Shown in pieces: positions 4,738-12,852 of a stretch of 13,909 nucleotides of DNA; within the stretch, counting starts at the first letter, position 1; every line of letters begins with the position of its first letter. A program made the position numbers and the translations under genes. This stretch comes from Alphaproteobacteria bacterium (lineage in GTDB: Bacteria > Pseudomonadota > Alphaproteobacteria > Rhodobacterales > Rhodobacteraceae), in NCBI GenBank assembly GCA_003696705.1, contig RFGD01000374.1:1-13909 (forward strand), in the 5' to 3' direction. The notes beneath the pieces are model-generated. The model was not told the origin of the DNA. It made no database searches and saw only the letters and a program-made list of their open reading frames with translations.

Positions 4738-7722
4738 ATGACCGAACAAAGTCCCAACGACATCTTCAAGTCGTCGTCTTTCCTTCAGGGACTGAACGCC
4801 GAATATGTCGAACAGCTGTACGCCCGCTATGCACGCGACCCGAATGCGGTTGACGATGCCTGGCGCGCCTTCTTCGCCTCGCTTGGCGACGCGCCCGAGG
4901 CAGCGACGCGCGAGGCCGAAGGGCCTTCATGGCAACGCCACGACTGGCCGCCCGAGCCCACGGACGAGCTCACGGCCGCGCTGACGACGCTCTGGCCAGA
5001 GGTCGAGAAGGCCGAGCTCGACCGGACGGGCAAGGAACTTGCCGGCAAGATCCGCGAGAAGGCGACCGAAACGGGTACCGAGGTGGAGCCGGCCAAGGTT
5101 CGGCAGGCCGTCCTCGATTCCATCCGCGCGCTCATGCTCATCCGCGCCTACCGGATCCGCGGGCATCTCGTGGCCGACCTGGACCCCCTGGGCATGCGCA
5201 AGGTCGAACCGCATCCCGAGCTTGACCCGAAGACCTACGGCTTCACGGACGCCGACATGGACCGGCCGATCTTCATCGACTACGTCCTTGGGCTCGAGTT
5301 CGCGACGATGCGCCAGATCCTCGATCTGGTGAAACGCACCTATTGCGGCACCTTCGCCCTTCAGTACATGCACATCTCGGATCCCGAACAGGCGGCATGG
5401 CTGAAAGAGCGGATCGAGGGCTACGGCAAGGAGATCACCTTCACCCAGCGCGGGCGGAAGGCGATCCTCAACAAGCTGGTCGAGGCAGAGGGCTTCGAGA
5501 AGTTCCTGCACGTGAAGTTCACCGGGACGAAGCGTTTCGGCCTTGATGGCGCCGAAAGCCTCATCCCGGCGATGGAACAGATCATCAAGCGCGGCGGCGC
5601 TCTGGGCGTCGAGGAAATCGTCATCGGCATGCCCCACCGCGGCCGGCTCAATGTGCTTGCCAACGTCATGGGCAAGCCCTACCGCGCGATCTTCAACGAG
5701 TTCCAGGGCGGCAGCTTCAAGCCCGAGGAGGTCGAGGGCTCGGGCGACGTGAAGTATCACCTTGGCGCCTCGTCCGACCGCGAATTCGACGGCAACCGCG
5801 TGCACCTGAGCCTGACGGCCAACCCCTCGCACCTCGAGGCCGTGAACCCGGTCGTCCTGGGCAAGACGCGCGCCAAGCAGGACCAGCACAACGACACCCT
5901 GCGCAAGAAGGTGCTGCCGGTGCTACTGCACGGTGACGCCGCCTTCGCGGGACAGGGGGTCGTCGCGGAATGCTTCGGCCTTTCCGGCCTTGCCGGACAT
6001 CGCACCGGCGGGACGATCCATATCGTCGTCAACAACCAGATCGGCTTCACGACGGCGCCGCATTTCTCGCGCTCGTCGCCCTATCCGACCGACATCGCCC
6101 TCATGGTCGAAGCGCCGATCTTCCACGTGAACGGCGACGACCCCGAGGCCGTCGTCCACGCCGCCAAGGTCGCGACCGAGTTTCGTCAGAAGTTCGGCAA
6201 GGATGTCGTCATCGACATCTTCTGCTACCGCCGCTTCGGGCATAACGAGGGCGACGAGCCCATGTTCACCCAGCCGCGGATGTACAACCTCATCAAGAAG
6301 CATCCGACGACGCTTCAGCTCTATGCCGACCGGCTTGTGCGCGACGGGCTCATCGAGGTCGGAGAGATCGAGGACGCGAAGGCCGCGTTCCAGGCCCATC
6401 TGAACGAGGAGTTCGAGGCGGCCAAGGAATACAAGCCGAACAAGGCCGACTGGCTCGACGGGCGTTGGGCGCATCTGGATCGCGGCGGCGACGAATACCA
6501 GCGCGGGCAGACGGCCATTCCGCCCGAAATGCTGGCCGAGATCGGGCAGGCCCTGACCACGGTACCGGAAGGATTTCACCTGCACCGCACGCTCAACCGC
6601 TTCATCGACGCGCGCAAGGCGATGTTCGAAAGCGGTACCGGCTTCGACTGGGCAACCGGAGAGGCGCTGGCGTTCGGCTCGCTCCTTCTCGAGGGGTACC
6701 CGGTGCGCCTGTCGGGCCAGGATTCGACCCGCGGCACCTTCTCGCAGCGGCATTCGGCCTTCGTCGACCAGGAAACGGAAGAGCGCTACTACCCGCTGAA
6801 CCACATTCGCGAAGGCCAGTCGCGCTATGAAGTCATCGATTCGATGCTGTCGGAATACGCGGTCCTTGGCTTCGAATACGGCTACTCCCTGGCCGAGCCC
6901 AATGCGTTGACGCTCTGGGAAGCGCAGTTCGGCGACTTCGCCAACGGCGCCCAGATCATGTTCGACCAGTTCATCTCGTCCGGCGAACGCAAGTGGCTTC
7001 GGATGTCGGGTCTTGTGTGCCTGCTGCCCCACGGATTCGAGGGACAGGGCCCCGAGCACTCGTCTGCTCGCCTCGAGCGGTTCCTCCAGCTTTGCGCCGA
7101 AGACAACTGGATCGTCGCCAACTGCACGACGCCGGCGAACTACTTCCACATCCTGCGCCGGCAACTGCACCGCAAGTTCCGCAAGCCGCTCATCCTCATG
7201 ACGCCGAAGTCGCTTCTGCGCCACAAGCTTGCGGTGTCGAGGGCCGAGGACTTCACGACCGGATCCTCCTTCCACCGCGTGCTTTGGGACGACGCACAGC
7301 AGGGCAATTCGGACGCCGAGCTCAGGCCCGACGCCGAGATCCGGCGCGTGGTGCTCTGCTCGGGCAAGGTCTATTACGACCTCCTGGAAGAGCGGGATCG
7401 GCGCGGCATCGACGACATCTATCTTCTGCGGGTCGAGCAGTTCTACCCGTTCCCGGCGTTCTCGCTCATGCAAGAGCTCGAGCGTTTCAAGGATGCCGAG
7501 GTGATCTGGTGCCAGGAAGAGCCGAAGAACCAGGGTTCCTGGTTCTTCATGGACCCGAACCTCGAATGGGTTCTGAACCGCATCGGCGCCCGCCACACGC
7601 GCGCCCGCTACGTCGGGCGGCCCGCCTCGGCCTCGCCGGCGACGGGCCTCATGAGCCAGCACAAACAGCAACAGGAAGCGCTTGTCGACGAAGCGCTGAC
7701 CATTGAGGAAACCAAGAAATGA
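4738..7722 (+). CDS. sucA: 2-oxoglutarate dehydrogenase E1 component
   Basis: This thiamine-diphosphate enzyme decarboxylates 2-oxoglutarate and passes the succinyl group to the lipoyl domains of SucB. At 994 residues it is in the range of alphaproteobacterial E1o proteins. The N-terminal SSFLQGLNAEYVEQLY element starting near residue 12 is the E2/E3-interaction segment. The E1 core has GMPHRGRLN (297-305), GD (399-400) with NN at 432-433 as the ThDP/Mg motif, and HNEGDEP (502-508). The transketolase-like pyrimidine domain has SGQDSTRGTFSQRH (near 660). A typical E1o C-terminal domain ends the chain. GAGGTG seven bases before the ATG at 4738 supports the start. Its stop overlaps the sucB start (ATGA), coupling E1 and E2 synthesis. 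Confidence 0.97.
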   Translation: MTEQSPNDIFKSSSFLQGLNAEYVEQLYARYARDPNAVDDAWRAFFASLGDAPEAATREAEGPSWQRHDWPPEPTDELTAALTTLWPEVEKAELDRTGKELAGKIREKATETGTEVEPAKVRQAVLDSIRALMLIRAYRIRGHLVADLDPLGMRKVEPHPELDPKTYGFTDADMDRPIFIDYVLGLEFATMRQILDLVKRTYCGTFALQYMHISDPEQAAWLKERIEGYGKEITFTQRGRKAILNKLVEAEGFEKFLHVKFTGTKRFGLDGAESLIPAMEQIIKRGGALGVEEIVIGMPHRGRLNVLANVMGKPYRAIFNEFQGGSFKPEEVEGSGDVKYHLGASSDREFDGNRVHLSLTANPSHLEAVNPVVLGKTRAKQDQHNDTLRKKVLPVLLHGDAAFAGQGVVAECFGLSGLAGHRTGGTIHIVVNNQIGFTTAPHFSRSSPYPTDIALMVEAPIFHVNGDDPEAVVHAAKVATEFRQKFGKDVVIDIFCYRRFGHNEGDEPMFTQPRMYNLIKKHPTTLQLYADRLVRDGLIEVGEIEDAKAAFQAHLNEEFEAAKEYKPNKADWLDGRWAHLDRGGDEYQRGQTAIPPEMLAEIGQALTTVPEGFHLHRTLNRFIDARKAMFESGTGFDWATGEALAFGSLLLEGYPVRLSGQDSTRGTFSQRHSAFVDQETEERYYPLNHIREGQSRYEVIDSMLSEYAVLGFEYGYSLAEPNALTLWEAQFGDFANGAQIMFDQFISSGERKWLRMSGLVCLLPHGFEGQGPEHSSARLERFLQLCAEDNWIVANCTTPANYFHILRRQLHRKFRKPLILMTPKSLLRHKLAVSRAEDFTTGSSFHRVLWDDAQQGNSDAELRPDAEIRRVVLCSGKVYYDLLEERDRRGIDDIYLLRVEQFYPFPAFSLMQELERFKDAEVIWCQEEPKNQGSWFFMDPNLEWVLNRIGARHTRARYVGRPASASPATGLMSQHKQQQEALVDEALTIEETKK

Positions 7723-9284
7723 CCGTTGAAGTCCGAGTCCCGACGCTGGGCGAAAGCGTGACCGAGGCGACCGTGGCCACCTGGTTCAAGAAACCGGGGG
7801 ACACGGTGCAGGCGGACGAGATGCTTTGCGAACTCGAAACCGACAAGGTCACGGTCGAGGTGCCCGCCCCCGCCGCCGGGCAGCTGGCCGAGATCGTCGC
7901 TCCGGAAGGCGCGACGGTCGGTGTCGATGCGCTTCTCGCGACGATCGAGGAAGGCGCCGGCACGAGCGCGACGGCGCCGGCCGAAGCGCCGGAAGCGGCG
8001 CCGGCCGGAGCTCCGGCCGCTGCGGAACCCGCCGCGGCCCCGGCGGCGCCCGCGACGGCGGGCACGGTTGATGTCGTGGTCCCCACGCTTGGCGAAAGCG
8101 TGACCGAGGCGACGGTTTCGACCTGGCTCAAGAAGCCCGGCGACAGCGTCGCGGTGGACGAGATCCTGTGCGAACTGGAAACCGACAAGGTCTCGGTCGA
8201 GGTCCCGGCCCCGGCCGCGGGCACACTGACCGAGATCCTGGCCCCCGAGGGCGCGACCGTGAAGCCCGGCGCGAAGATCGCGACGATCGCCGCTGGCGCC
8301 GGCGCCGCGGCGACGGCCGCCCCTGCCGCCACGCCCGAGGCCACGGGGACAGGGGCGCCGGCAGCAGCCGGCACCGAACGCGACGTCGAGCACGCGCCCT
8401 CGGCCCGAAAGCTCATGGCCGAACACGGGCTCACGCCCGACGAGGTGAGCGGCACCGGCCGCGCGGGCCGGATCATGAAGGAAGACGTCCAGCGCGCCAT
8501 TCAGGCGGCCCAGGCCGCACCCGTCGCCCCGGCCGCTCCGTCCGCGCCGGCGACGCCGCGCGCGCCCTCCCCGGCCGAGGATGCCGCCCGCGAGGAGCGC
8601 GTGCGCATGACCCGGCTGCGCAAGACCATCGCGCGGCGGCTGAAGGACGCGCAAAACACGGCCGCGATCCTGACGACCTACAACGAAGCCGACATGACGG
8701 CGATCATGGATCTGCGCCGCAAGTACAAGGATGTCTTCGAGAAGAAGCATGGCGTCCGCATGGGCTTCATGTCCTTCTTCGTGAAGGCCTGTTGCAAGGC
8801 GCTGTTCGAGGTCCCCGAGGTCAACGCCGAGATCGACGGTGACGACATCGTCTACAAGAAATACGTGCACATGGGCGTCGCCGTCGGCACGCCGCAGGGC
8901 CTTGTCGTGCCGGTGCTGCGCGACGCCCACCAGATGAGCTTCGCCGAGATCGAGAAGGGTATCGCCGAGCTTGGCCGCAAGGCCCGCGACGGCAAGCTGT
9001 CCATGGCCGACATGCAGGGCGGGACCTTCACGATCTCGAACGGCGGTGTGTACGGCTCGCTCATGTCATCGCCGATCCTGAACCCGCCGCAATCGGGCAT
9101 CCTCGGCATGCACAAGATCCAGGACCGCCCGGTGGCCCTGAACGGCGAGGTCGTGATCCGGCCCATGATGTATCTGGCACTCAGCTACGACCACCGCATC
9201 GTCGACGGGAAGGGGGCGGTGACCTTCCTCGTCCGGGTCAAGGAGGCGCTCGAGGACCCCGAACGGCTGCTTCTCGACCTTTGA
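7719..9284 (+). CDS. sucB: Dihydrolipoyllysine succinyltransferase, E2 of 2-oxoglutarate dehydrogenase, with two lipoyl domains
   Basis: This E2 core enzyme moves the succinyl group from lipoamide to CoA. The 521 residues form lipoyl domain 1 (2-77, lipoylated K43 in ETDKV), an Ala/Pro-rich linker (78-115), lipoyl domain 2 (116-191, K157), a second linker, the E1/E3-binding domain (about 224-260), a third Ala/Pro linker (to about 287), and the catalytic domain with SYDHRIVDG (H492, D496). The ETDKVTVEV/ETDKVSVEV sequences around the lipoyl lysines, together with adjacency to sucA, favour the 2-oxoglutarate rather than the pyruvate enzyme. E. coli SucB has one lipoyl domain and about 405 residues, so the extra domain accounts for the added length. 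The start overlaps the sucA stop by four bases, with GAGGAA upstream. Confidence 0.96.
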   Translation: MTVEVRVPTLGESVTEATVATWFKKPGDTVQADEMLCELETDKVTVEVPAPAAGQLAEIVAPEGATVGVDALLATIEEGAGTSATAPAEAPEAAPAGAPAAAEPAAAPAAPATAGTVDVVVPTLGESVTEATVSTWLKKPGDSVAVDEILCELETDKVSVEVPAPAAGTLTEILAPEGATVKPGAKIATIAAGAGAAATAAPAATPEATGTGAPAAAGTERDVEHAPSARKLMAEHGLTPDEVSGTGRAGRIMKEDVQRAIQAAQAAPVAPAAPSAPATPRAPSPAEDAAREERVRMTRLRKTIARRLKDAQNTAAILTTYNEADMTAIMDLRRKYKDVFEKKHGVRMGFMSFFVKACCKALFEVPEVNAEIDGDDIVYKKYVHMGVAVGTPQGLVVPVLRDAHQMSFAEIEKGIAELGRKARDGKLSMADMQGGTFTISNGGVYGSLMSSPILNPPQSGILGMHKIQDRPVALNGEVVIRPMMYLALSYDHRIVDGKGAVTFLVRVKEALEDPERLLLDL

Positions 9285-9297
9285 CCGGTGCATGCCC

Positions 9298-9322
9298 CGC
9301 CCGGCCGCCCGTCGGCCGGGCG
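9298..9322 (+). other. Hairpin between sucB and lpd
   Basis: CGCCCGGCC at 9298-9306 and GGCCGGGCG at 9314-9322 form a perfect 9-bp stem with a 7-nt loop, starting 13 nt after the sucB stop. No T tract follows, so it is more likely a stability or processing hairpin than a terminator. Some downstream reduction of lpd expression is possible. Confidence 0.4.
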
Positions 9323-9365
9323 TCATGAATTCGCCCGACAGGGCCAACGAACACGGGATTTTGAC

Positions 9366-10754
9366 ATGGCATCTTACGACGTGATCGTCATCGGCGGCGG
9401 ACCCGGCGGCTATGTTTGCGCCATCCGCTGTGCGCAACTCGGCCTTCGGACCGCCTGCATCGAGGGGCGCAAGACCCTTGGCGGAACCTGCCTGAACGTG
9501 GGCTGCATCCCGTCGAAGGCGCTGTTGCACGCAACCCACCAGCTGCACGAGGCCGAGCACAACTTCGCGGCAATGGGCCTCAAGGGAAAGGCGCCTTCGG
9601 TCGACTGGCCGGCAATGCAGGCGTTCAAGGCGGGCGTCGTCGAGCAGAACACGAAGGGGATCGACTTCCTGTTCAAGAAGAACAAGGTCGAACGCATCGA
9701 AGGCTGGGCCCGCATCGAAGCCCCCGGCAAGGTGCGTGTGGGCGACGATCTTCACGAGGCGGCAAACATCGTCATCGCGACCGGCTCGGTCCCGGCAAGC
9801 CTTCCGGGCATCACCATCGACGAGGAGACGATCGTCAGCTCGACAGGGGCCCTGTCGCTGCCGAAGGTGCCAAGGCGGCTGGTCGTCGTCGGCGCCGGCG
9901 TCATCGGGCTTGAGCTCGGCTCGGTCTATCGCCGCCTCGGGGCCGAGGTGACGGTCATCGAGTATCTCGACCGCATCACGCCGGGCATGGATCTGGAACT
10001 CTCGAAGACGCTGCAACGCACGCTGAAGAAACAGGGCCTTTCGTTCGTCCTTGGCGCCGCCGTCCAGGGCGTCGAGAAGCTGAAGACCAAGACCAAGGTC
10101 ACCTACAAGCTCCGCAAGACGGATGCCGAGCACACCGTCGACGCCGATGTCGTCCTGGTCGCGACCGGCCGCAGACCCTACGTCGAGGGCCTCGGGCTCG
10201 AGGCACTGGGCGTCGAGATGCTTCCGCGCGGCCAGATCCGCGTAGACGCGAACCGGCAGACCTCGGTCCCCGGCATCTGGGCCATCGGCGATGTCGTGCC
10301 CGGGCCCATGCTTGCCCACAAGGCCGAGGACGAGGGCATGGCCGTGGCTGAATCCATCGCCGGTCAGAAGGGCCATGTGAACTACGACGTCATCCCGTCG
10401 GTGATCTACACAAGCCCCGAGGTCGCCAGCGTCGGACGGACGGAAGAAGAACTGAAGGAGGCCGGCATTTCCTACAAGGTCGGCAAATTCTCGTTCATGG
10501 GCAATGGCCGGGCCAAGTCGATGCTGGCCGCCGAAGGCTTCGTGAAGATCCTTGCGAACGCCGAAACCGACCGGATCCTCGGGGTGCACATGATCGGCCC
10601 CTCGGTCGGCGAGCTGATCCAGGAAGCCTGCGTCGCCATGGAGTTCGGCGCCGCAGCCGAGGACCTCGCCCGCACCTGCCACGCGCATCCCACGCTCTCG
10701 GAGGCGGTGCGCGAGGCGGCGCTGGCCTGTGGCGACGGGGCCATCCACGCCTGA
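9366..10754 (+). CDS. lpd: Dihydrolipoyl dehydrogenase, E3
   Basis: This FAD enzyme reoxidises dihydrolipoamide on SucB with NAD and closes the 2-oxoglutarate dehydrogenase cycle; it may also serve other lipoyl complexes. The 462-residue product shows the FAD-binding IGGGPGG (9-15), the redox disulfide in GGTCLNVGCIPSK (C42, C47), the NAD-binding GAGVIG (176-181), the second FAD motif AIGDV (306-310), and the C-terminal dimer-interface H441 and E446 in HPTLSE, which form the active-site base of the partner subunit. The frame is open from 9288, but the family N-terminus is the ATG at 9366. No good ribosome site precedes it; the best purine run is GGGA about ten bases upstream. It ends the rightward cluster and converges with the GntR gene. 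Confidence 0.96.
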   Translation: MASYDVIVIGGGPGGYVCAIRCAQLGLRTACIEGRKTLGGTCLNVGCIPSKALLHATHQLHEAEHNFAAMGLKGKAPSVDWPAMQAFKAGVVEQNTKGIDFLFKKNKVERIEGWARIEAPGKVRVGDDLHEAANIVIATGSVPASLPGITIDEETIVSSTGALSLPKVPRRLVVVGAGVIGLELGSVYRRLGAEVTVIEYLDRITPGMDLELSKTLQRTLKKQGLSFVLGAAVQGVEKLKTKTKVTYKLRKTDAEHTVDADVVLVATGRRPYVEGLGLEALGVEMLPRGQIRVDANRQTSVPGIWAIGDVVPGPMLAHKAEDEGMAVAESIAGQKGHVNYDVIPSVIYTSPEVASVGRTEEELKEAGISYKVGKFSFMGNGRAKSMLAAEGFVKILANAETDRILGVHMIGPSVGELIQEACVAMEFGAAAEDLARTCHAHPTLSEAVREAALACGDGAIHA

Positions 10755-10765
10755 CGCAACAGTGG

Positions 10766-10792
10766 CGGCCGGCGCCGTGGCTCCGCCGGCCG
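10766..10792. terminator. Hairpin between the converging lpd and GntR genes
   Basis: CGGCCGGCG at 10766-10774 pairs perfectly with CGCCGGCCG at 10784-10792 around a 9-nt loop. The structure fills the 44-nt space between two converging stops, the usual place for a shared bidirectional terminator. There is no T run on either side, so if it stops transcription it is not a classical intrinsic terminator. Confidence 0.5.
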
Positions 10793-10798
10793 ACCCGC

Positions 10799-11461
10799 TC
10801 AGCGCGTGATCATCTTGAGCCCCTGCGTCACATCCATGCGCACGGCCAGTCGAAGCCCGGGCTCGTCGCCTGCCTTGAGCGCCGCGATGATGAGCCGGTG
10901 ATACTTCGGCACATCCGTCCGGTTCAGGCGTCCGTAGAGCCGTCGCATCGTCGGGCCAAGCTGAAGCCAGACCGTCTCGGTCATGGCCAGCATCGCCGGG
11001 GCCTGCGCCCTCAGATAGAGCGCGCGGTGAAACTCGAGATTTGCCCGGATATAGGCCACCGCATCGTGGTTCTGGACCGCCTGCCCTATCTGAGCGTTGA
11101 TGGCGTGCAGGCGGTCGAGCAGTGCTATGTGGGCGCGCGGCATCGCCCGCGCCGCCAGTTCGGGCTCGAGCAGCGCCCGGAGCGCCGCCAGTTCCTCGAT
11201 CCGCTCGGGCGACAGGTCGACGGTCGAGACGCGCCCCGAGGGCGAAAGCGTCAGCGCGCCCTCGGCCGCAAGTCGGCGCACGGCCTCTCGGGCCGGCGTC
11301 ATGCTTGCCCCGAACTCGGCGCCGATGCCCCGCAACGTCATCGAGGTGCCGGGCAGGATCTCTCCGTGCATGATGCGGCTGCGCAAGGCGCGGTAAAGCC
11401 GGTCATGAACCGGCCCTCGGTCGCGCCCCGCCGCATTGGAAGAAGCCGTTGCATTCGTCAT
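10799..11461 (-). CDS. GntR family transcriptional regulator, FCD subfamily
   Basis: The 220-residue product has a winged helix-turn-helix (about 17-80), including the family signature LPGTSMTLRGIGAEFG followed by TPAREAVRRLAAEGAL, and then an all-helical FCD effector domain (about 85-215). The likely metal/effector ligands are N141 and H145 in NLEFH, H188 in YHRLI, and D210 where many FCD proteins have histidine. The ATG at 11461 gives the expected N-terminus, but no Shine-Dalgarno sequence is visible before it. A 9/10 match to the sucC operator lies 8 nt upstream of the start, which suggests autoregulation. Its place beside lpd and the shared motif suggest control of the suc cluster, perhaps sensing a carboxylic acid. 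Effector and direction of control are unknown. Confidence 0.9.
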   Translation of the reverse strand: MTNATASSNAAGRDRGPVHDRLYRALRSRIMHGEILPGTSMTLRGIGAEFGASMTPAREAVRRLAAEGALTLSPSGRVSTVDLSPERIEELAALRALLEPELAARAMPRAHIALLDRLHAINAQIGQAVQNHDAVAYIRANLEFHRALYLRAQAPAMLAMTETVWLQLGPTMRRLYGRLNRTDVPKYHRLIIAALKAGDEPGLRLAVRMDVTQGLKMITR

Positions 11462-11469
11462 GGAAGAAC

Positions 11470-11479
11470 CGTGATCACA
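11470..11479. promoter_or_regulatory. Operator-like site before the GntR/FCD gene (CGTGATCACA)
   Basis: Nine of ten bases match the TGTGATCACA palindrome found twice before sucC, and the core GTGATCAC is intact. It lies 8 nt upstream of the GntR start codon at 11461, inside the 46-nt gap to the protease gene. Binding there would block initiation at, or elongation from, any promoter close to the start, as in autorepression. Confidence 0.55.
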
Positions 11480-11507
11480 AAGTTCGGCGCCGTCAATGCC
11501 CGGTCCG

Positions 11508-12218
11508 TCAGTCGTCGGTGAACTGCCAGGCCTGAAGGGACGCGCCGTGCTCGCGCAGCCATCGGCGTCTCGGGGCGTGGTCCGGGTCAAGCTGTTCGAC
11601 AAGGTTCCAGAAGGACCGAGAATGGTCCATGTGGACAAGATGCGCCACCTCGTGCGCGACCACGTATCGAAGGACTTCGGGCGGCGCCATGACCAGCCGC
11701 CACGAGAACATGAGCGACCCGGCAGCGCTGCACGAACCCCAGCGTGATCGCGTGTCGCGCAGCGTGATTCGGCCAGCCTGCCGTCCCACCCGCGGCGCAA
11801 GCCTGTCCACATGCCCCACGACCCGCTCGCGGCAGAGGTGACGCAGAAAGCCCGCAATCGCCGGGCCGGGCGAAGCGGCAGCGTCGGGGACGAGGATCTC
11901 GGCCGGCAAAAGCGCGATACGGGACCCCGGCCCGCGCGCAATCCGACGCGGGATCCCTTCGATGGGGATGGCTTCGCCGATGGCCGGCCGACGCGCCTCG
12001 ACGGCCCGCCCGAGTTGTCGCCGCACCCAGTCGGTGCGCGACCGGACGAAAGCCATGCCCTCGTCGGGATCGGCGCCCTGCGGCACCGTCAGCGTCACCC
12101 GTCCGTCCCGCCGGGCGACGCGCAGGATGAAACGCCGGGCGCGCGCCGACACCCGCAATTCGACCGGCACGTCCCGCCCGTCCACACGTATCGCCCGTGC
12201 TTCGGACCCTGTCGCCAT
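11508..12218 (-). CDS. YgjP/SprT-like zinc-dependent metalloprotease (DUF45 family)
   Basis: The 236-residue product carries the zinc-peptidase motif HEVAH (H189, E190, H193) followed by a third histidine in MDHSRSFW (H199), and before it DTRSRWGSCS (155-164). This set is characteristic of the DUF45/YgjP family. No signal peptide or membrane helix is evident, so it is probably cytoplasmic. Family substrates are poorly known. The frame is open to 12404, but the ATG at 12218 is chosen because the conserved part starts soon after it and a purine-rich AAGGGGAA lies upstream, though at long spacing. The GntR gene follows 46 nt downstream on the same strand, so read-through is possible. No functional link to the suc genes is apparent. 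Confidence 0.85.
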   Translation of the reverse strand: MATGSEARAIRVDGRDVPVELRVSARARRFILRVARRDGRVTLTVPQGADPDEGMAFVRSRTDWVRRQLGRAVEARRPAIGEAIPIEGIPRRIARGPGSRIALLPAEILVPDAAASPGPAIAGFLRHLCRERVVGHVDRLAPRVGRQAGRITLRDTRSRWGSCSAAGSLMFSWRLVMAPPEVLRYVVAHEVAHLVHMDHSRSFWNLVEQLDPDHAPRRRWLREHGASLQAWQFTDD

Positions 12219-12371
12219 CCCCGCTGGTTCCCCTTGATTCGCCTCCTGCGAAGCATAGGCGCGCGCGGTCGAGGCTGCACCCGTGCCGATCGCGCCGGGG
12301 CACGGCTCGCGCCTTGACGGGTCACGTGTCGGCCACGAAATTCCACGTGAGACCGCGCCGCGGAAAAGGCT

Positions 12372-12400
12372 TTGACACGCTTGTGCGACTGTGGCACGTG
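12372..12400 (+). promoter_or_regulatory. Candidate promoter element for the FYDLN-type gene
   Basis: TTGACA at 12372-12377 is a perfect -35 hexamer, 66 nt before the start codon at 12443. The expected -10 position, 17 bp on, reads CACGTG, which is a poor match. A tandem repeat of TGGCACG (12392-12405) overlaps it. The -35 is credible; the -10 is not. Confidence 0.25.
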
Positions 12401-12442
12401 GCACGGATTCGAAGGGACACCTGCCAACGAAGGGGGAATTTA

Positions 12443-12766
12443 ATGCCCAAGGAAGAATGGGGCGTTAAGCGCGAATGCCCGAACTGCAAGACTCGATTCT
12501 ACGACCTTCAGCGGGATCCGATGACCTGCCCGTCCTGCGGGCACAGCTTCACGCTCGAGACCCTTTCGGGCGGCCGCGGCGAGGTCCTTGTGCGTGACAC
12601 GTCGGTGAAGCCCGAGGTGGAGGAAGAGGACGAGCTTCTGGATGTCCTCGACACGGATGACGTGCTTGACGATGACGTCGAGGACGACGTTCTCGAAGAG
12701 GACGATGACGACACCGTCTCGCTCGAGGAGATCGCCGACGTCTCGCCCGACGACGACGAGGTCTGA
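12443..12766 (+). CDS. TIGR02300 (FYDLN acid domain) family protein
   Basis: This small protein of 107 residues has two clear halves. The first 40 residues form a zinc ribbon with CPNC (C12, C15) and CPSC (C29, C32) around FYDLQRDP, the conserved FYDLN-type motif here with Q in place of N. From about residue 55 the chain is strongly acidic, made mainly of Asp, Glu, Val and Leu. The family is widespread in alphaproteobacteria; its role is unknown. The ATG at 12443 follows AGGGGG at good spacing and begins MPKEEWGVKR, typical of the family, although the frame is open back to 12197. It ends 86 nt before tRNA-Ala. Confidence 0.88.
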   Translation: MPKEEWGVKRECPNCKTRFYDLQRDPMTCPSCGHSFTLETLSGGRGEVLVRDTSVKPEVEEEDELLDVLDTDDVLDDDVEDDVLEEDDDDTVSLEEIADVSPDDDEV

Positions 12767-12793
12767 ACATGACGTCGGGGCGGAATTTTTCGC

Positions 12794-12822
12794 TTGAACT
12801 GCCCCGCGTCTTTCCATACACA
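12794..12822 (+). promoter_or_regulatory. Candidate tRNA-Ala promoter
   Basis: TTGAAC at 12794-12799 and TACACA at 12817-12822 are separated by 17 bp. Initiation would fall near 12828, giving a leader of about 25 nt before the tRNA 5' end at 12853. The spacing is ideal, but the -10 is only a moderate match. Confidence 0.35.
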
Positions 12823-12852
12823 GCGCCTCGCGGACACGCTCCGCACCCCGGT

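Noticed and set aside
3064..4749. 561-codon minus-strand open frame opposite the methyltransferase gene and sucD
   Set aside because: It spans two plus-strand genes with clear family motifs, is full of low-complexity Arg/Asp/Gly/His sequence, and has no domain. It is a GC-driven shadow.
9066..10748. 560-codon minus-strand open frame opposite sucB and lpd
   Set aside because: Same reason: the plus strand encodes sucB and lpd with full active-site motifs, and the antisense product is unrecognisable.
10803..10812. Additional operator-like sequence CGTGATCATC at the end of the GntR gene
   Set aside because: It lacks the last base of the GTGATCAC core, lies inside the coding end, and is not before any start codon. 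Chance is likely.
12390..12412. Sigma-54 promoter suggested by TGGCACG twice
   Set aside because: Neither copy is followed at the right distance by the TTGC element, so the GG/GC spacing rule fails. It is just a tandem 7-bp repeat.
12767..12812. Terminator after the FYDLN-type gene (CGGGGC/GCCCCG)
   Set aside because: The stem is only 6 bp with a loop of about 19 nt and no following T run; the T run is inside the loop. The same bases better serve as the tRNA promoter region.
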